NCBI GenBank assembly: GCA_001414485.1
Contig: LLEY01000365.1
Span: 1-11,926 of the forward strand
Reading direction: 5' to 3'
Length of the DNA stretch: 11,926 bases
From: Calycina herbarum
Taxonomy: Eukaryota; Ascomycota; Leotiomycetes; Helotiales; Pezizellaceae
Shown piece by piece: positions 8,764 through 11,926 of the stretch. A program made the position numbers and the translations under genes. The notes below the pieces were generated by a model. It saw nothing but the letters and a program-made list of their open reading frames with translations, was not told the origin of the DNA and made no database searches. The number at the start of each line of letters is the position of its first letter. Position 1 is the first letter of the stretch.

Positions 8764-9318
8764 ATACCTCTTCTAAAGAATAAGCTTAAATAATATAGAA
8801 CTCTTAATACTCTTTAAATCGAACGTTTAGGATATAAAATAATCTCTTATACTTGCTATATAAATACGAAAACCAGTCGTCGATACGTTAGCGTTCCTAG
8901 TAGTTCTAAGTACTCTAAGTATACTAGGAAGAGCAAATCTTACGATGTTAAGTCATAAAACCAAATACTCTTAATTTTCGAATAAGAATCTATTAATACT
9001 TAGAAGCGACGGTTATAGTAGAAGGAAGAAACAGCTTATAAGATTTAAGAAGAAGCTATATAGAAGATCCTTCGTCTATGAAAACAATAACACTTCCTTA
9101 TAGAGCGGGAGCAAGAGATACTCCGTCGTAGTCTTACTAACCTATAAGAGCTTAATAAAGCTAATAAGAAAGAAAGAGTAGAGAAGGAGAAAGAAGAGAG
9201 GGAATTAGAGATCGCCCGGCTAGCGGCCCCTTCTTCTTCTAGTAACCCCGCTTTTATTAATAAGCTGACCCTTAATTCGGCTTTCTTTAAGACTTTCTCT
9301 TCTAACTATAAGAGGTAG
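8764..9318 (+). pseudogene. Antisense ORF with Zn(II)2Cys6-like cluster and coiled coil (right chromovirus)
   Basis: Role unknown. It runs opposite to its chromovirus and converges on pol, ending TAG at 9316-9318 where pol ends. A likely start is ATA at 8764-8766 (ATG changed by RIP), giving about 184 codons. Cluster positions with spacing 2-6-8-2-6: TGC 8854, AAT 8863, TAC 8884, TAC 8911, TAT 8920, TAC 8941. One Cys is intact and four are Tyr explainable from Cys by G-to-A; the Asn is not explained by RIP. SRRY here matches SRRC in the left copy, and KYSKYTRKSKSY matches RCSKCIRLKRSY. Then follows a Lys/Arg/Glu-rich, probably coiled-coil stretch (about 9000-9220) with QEILRRSL and ANKKERVEKEKEERELE, then a Ser/Asn/Phe-rich tail. 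Cluster plus coiled coil recalls dimeric Zn2Cys6 regulators, but no known protein is claimed. The 9090-9315 part is nearly free of stops. Confidence 0.7.
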
Positions 9319-11925
9319 GTAATCCTAGGTTTTAGTAGTAGAACTTCTAAAGTTCCTCTAGGTAATAGTTAAGATTACTTTTTAGCTCTTAAGTGTTTTC
9401 TAAGTATAGGTAATCTAACTATTTAATTAAGTACTTAACTCGTCCTTTAACTAGTTTATAGTTAAGAATCTTTTTAACTTTATACTTAGTATTTAGGTTT
9501 ATTAGTTAAATTTCTATAATTAGAGCTAGTAGTACTCCTAGTAGTACTGGTTTAAGTAAGGATATATAGAATACTAGATAGATGTTTATTATCTTTAGTA
9601 GTACTAGTTTATAATTTAAAGGTCTCTTAACTTATTTAATTTTAAATAGTCTAAGTTTTTTATAATCTAGTTTATTATTTAGTCTTTTTATATTAATATT
9701 TTTTTATACTAAGTAGACTTTATCCCTCTCTTTTAATATTAGCTCCTAACTATGTTATTTATTATAGTAGTATATATTTCTTTCTATTATAAATCGTAGG
9801 TTTTTTATAAGTTCTTTATATAGACTCTTAATTTTTAAGATATAAATATAAGTAAGTTAGTTATTAATAGTCGTAGATAGTAGTTCTTAATATACTATTA
9901 ATTTATATCTAAAATTAGTATAGAATAGTATAATAAGTGTTATTTCTATTACTAAACTATTATAAGTAAACTATACTAAGAGTAGTAGTTCTACCTAGTT
10001 GTTTTACTAGTAGTTTATATAATAATAAAAGTATATTTTAACTACTTAATTTATCTATTTGTTTCCTCTATTCATTTAAGAGTAAAAAGCTATAGAGAGC
10101 TTTCTTTTCGTACCTAATCGTTTTATAAGAGCGATCTAAAATTTCAAGGTAAAGAGCTTATCTCTATCTAAGATTATCTCTTCTAGTAGTCTATATCTTA
10201 AGACTACTTCTTTTAAGAATACGAATACTAATTCCTTAGCTATACTTAATTCTAAATATAATACTAGAATTATATATTTTATAAGCCTTTCTATAATAAC
10301 TAGGATAGAATTATACTTAACTCCTATTATTAGATCTTTAGATTTTAGTAATTTAATAATAAAATCTATAGATATTAATTTCTAAGGTATCTATAGTATT
10401 AGAGTAGTGTTTATCTGTCTATAAGGAGTATAGTAGGAAGCCTTATTCCTAGTATAGGTATTATATTCTACTATTACTTCCTTAACTATCGTAGATAATT
10501 GATTAATATAGTAGTATTATCTTATTCTCTAGAGGGTTCTTCGAATTCCTTAGTAACTATAAGTAGACATAGTATAGTATTCCTATATAAACTCTTTCGT
10601 ATATAAGCTAGGAACCTATAATTTCCCTTTTACATACTAGTTATAACCTTTATATATATTCTAAATTTTATCTATCTAGATGTTATTTATTACTACTATC
10701 TTATATATAGTAGGTACTAAGTCTCTATTCCTAAGAGTTTTTAAGATTATAATCTTCTTATATTCTTTATTTCTCTTATATCTAAGTTTCTAGCTAAGAG
10801 TATTAGCTCGAGTATTTAACGTTCCCTTTCTATATTAAATAATAATATCAAATCCTTCTAATATCTCTAACTATCTAGCTAATTATCTTATTATAAGTTC
10901 CTTAGTAGTCGTAAACGTTCTAAGATTCTTATAGTTAGATAAAACTATAATTAGGTGTTTTACTAGCTATAAATAAATTCTCTAGTATTCTAAAGCTAAT
11001 ACTATAATAAGTAGTTCCTTATTAAAGATACTATAGTTCTATTATACTAAGTTAAATGTTTTAAAATAATATATAATAGGTATAAGTTTTCCTTTATTAT
11101 TTAGTTATAGGTAAATCGCTCCTACTACTATATCTAAGACGTCTATTTTAATTATACTAGGTTTATCTATGTTAAAATTATATAAAATAGGTTTTTCTAT
11201 AAACTTTACTTTAATTTTCTAAAAAGTATTTTCTATCTATTTATCTTATATAAACTTAATAGCTTTTTTTTAACTAGTACTAACATTAGTTTAGTAATCT
11301 TTATATAGTCTTATATAAATAGATAGTAAAAGTTTATAAATCTAAAGAAGGACTATATATCTTTTATATTCTCTAGTAATTTCTAGTTTAAGATATCTTA
11401 GATCTTTACTAGATCTATTTCTATTTTCTCTAAGCTAAATACCTATCTTAAGAAAAGTATTTAAGTTACTCTAAACTTATATTTAAAGAGTTTTATCTAA
11501 GAGTTTACTTTTATAAGTTATTATAAAACTTCTCTAATATATCTCTTATATTCTTCTTCTTTTTCTAAGAAGATTAGAATATTATCTAGGTAATAAATTA
11601 CTATTACTCTTAAAAGATCTCTTAAAATATTATTATTTTATCTCTAATATATAACTAGTATATTATAAAGTCTAAATAGTATAACTATATATTTATAAAG
11701 GCTTAATAGTAAGGTAAATACTATCTTCTATTTATCTCTAACTTTTATTTATATAAGTCTATAAGCGTTTTATTAATCTAGTTTCATAAATCGTACTATC
11801 TTACTTAACTTATCTTATAAGTATTAGCTAAGTAGTAGCGGATAAGCGTCCTTAACTATAGTATAATTTACTTCTTAGTAATTAATATATACTCTTCTAT
11901 CTAGATTATCTTTCTTCTTAATAAT
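9317..11925 (-). pseudogene. pol: Chromovirus pol: RT, RNase H, integrase, chromodomain (right copy)
   Basis: Uninterrupted equivalent of the left pol. RT lies at the window edge: the YLDD box reads YLDN, with Asn codon at 11581-11583 and the retained Asp at 11584-11586, the same loss as in the left copy. A run of eight T (11264-11271; A on the coding strand) replaces six bases AAGAAA of the left copy, so the frame shifts by two between RT and RNase H. RNase H follows, ending near 10836, where the left copy carries the pogo insertion. Integrase then has the catalytic Glu as Lys (GNK), as on the left. The chromodomain ends near 9320 with an NLGLP-like tail, overlapping the end of the antisense ORF. 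Stops are nearly all TAA/TAG. Gag and protease are beyond the edge. Confidence 0.92.
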
Positions 11926-11926
11926 A

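Larger units (their letters stand above)
8202..11926 (-). mobile_element. Ty3/gypsy chromovirus, right copy, inverted, 5' truncated by window edge
   Basis: Second member of the same family, on the minus strand, tail-to-tail with the left copy across the LINE fragment. From its 3' end: LTR 8202-8667, polypurine tract, antisense ORF, then pol to the window edge. Pol has no inserted transposon here and so serves as the empty-site reference for the pogo element. Differences from the left pol are mostly transitions plus one 2-nt length change. The middle of U3 and the antisense-ORF region are different sequences, so this is not a simple inverted duplication of the left copy. Inactive, RIP-mutated. 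Confidence 0.93.

Noticed and set aside
9120..9330. A host gene on the + strand (stretch with few stops near 9090-9315)
   Set aside because: It continues the antisense ORF inside the right chromovirus, between its polypurine tract and pol, so it belongs to the element.
1..11926. Reading TAA/TAG as glutamine, as in ciliate-type genetic codes
   Set aside because: Stops also stand where Trp is expected, catalytic Asp/Glu are lost, the two copies differ in where stops fall, and ATG is depleted. RIP explains all of these at once.
1..11926. A giant foldback or terminal-inverted-repeat element spanning the window
   Set aside because: The arms are chromovirus pol and LTR, ending inside RT with no duplication or terminal motif at the edges; the symmetry comes from two oppositely oriented retroelements.
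1..11926. Simple inverted duplication or assembly palindrome of one chromovirus
   Set aside because: The arms differ by many transitions, the pogo insertion is in one arm only, and the antisense ORF and central U3 are unrelated sequences. A linkage artefact between two real copies is still possible.

Overview
The window is a nest of dead transposable elements that reads as an AT-rich, RIP-mutated (repeat-induced point mutation) block of a filamentous ascomycete (Pezizomycotina) genome. I found no intact gene and no host gene. The evidence for RIP is direct: CpA and TpG are scarce and TpA dominates, ATG is almost absent, and every recognisable frame is full of TAA/TAG where Gln or Trp is expected. 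Several catalytic Asp/Glu codons have become Asn/Lys by G-to-A change. The genus cannot be told from the sequence.

Layout. Positions 1-5428 hold the 3' part of a Ty3/gypsy chromovirus on the + strand (RT, RNase H, integrase, chromodomain, polypurine tract, 3' LTR at 4964-5428). Its pol is interrupted at a TA dinucleotide by a complete 1861-bp pogo/Fot1-Pot2-type DNA transposon (1093-2953) with 48-bp terminal inverted repeats and a broken minus-strand transposase. Positions 5429-8201 are an internal fragment of a Tad1-like LINE (endonuclease plus reverse transcriptase, + strand), cut at both ends by gypsy LTRs. Positions 8202-11926 hold a second chromovirus of the same family on the - strand (3' LTR 8202-8667, pol 9317-11926), giving a tail-to-tail inverted pair. 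The first 127 bases are an exact reverse complement of the last 127, so the window edges fall at the same point inside RT in both copies.

The most interesting content is a small extra ORF in both chromoviruses. It lies between pol and the polypurine tract, is antisense and convergent to pol, and ends exactly where pol ends (left 4874-4470, right 8764-9318). Although the two copies do not align well as DNA here, both encode the spacing C-x2-C-x6-C-x8/9-C-x2-C-x6-C of a Zn(II)2Cys6 cluster, with several Cys codons turned into Tyr by RIP. The middle of U3 also differs completely between the copies, while pol, the LTR ends, the TATA region and U5 match closely, so the two elements look like mosaics.

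Order of events inferred: LINE first, then the two chromoviruses into it, then the pogo element into the left chromovirus, with RIP acting throughout.
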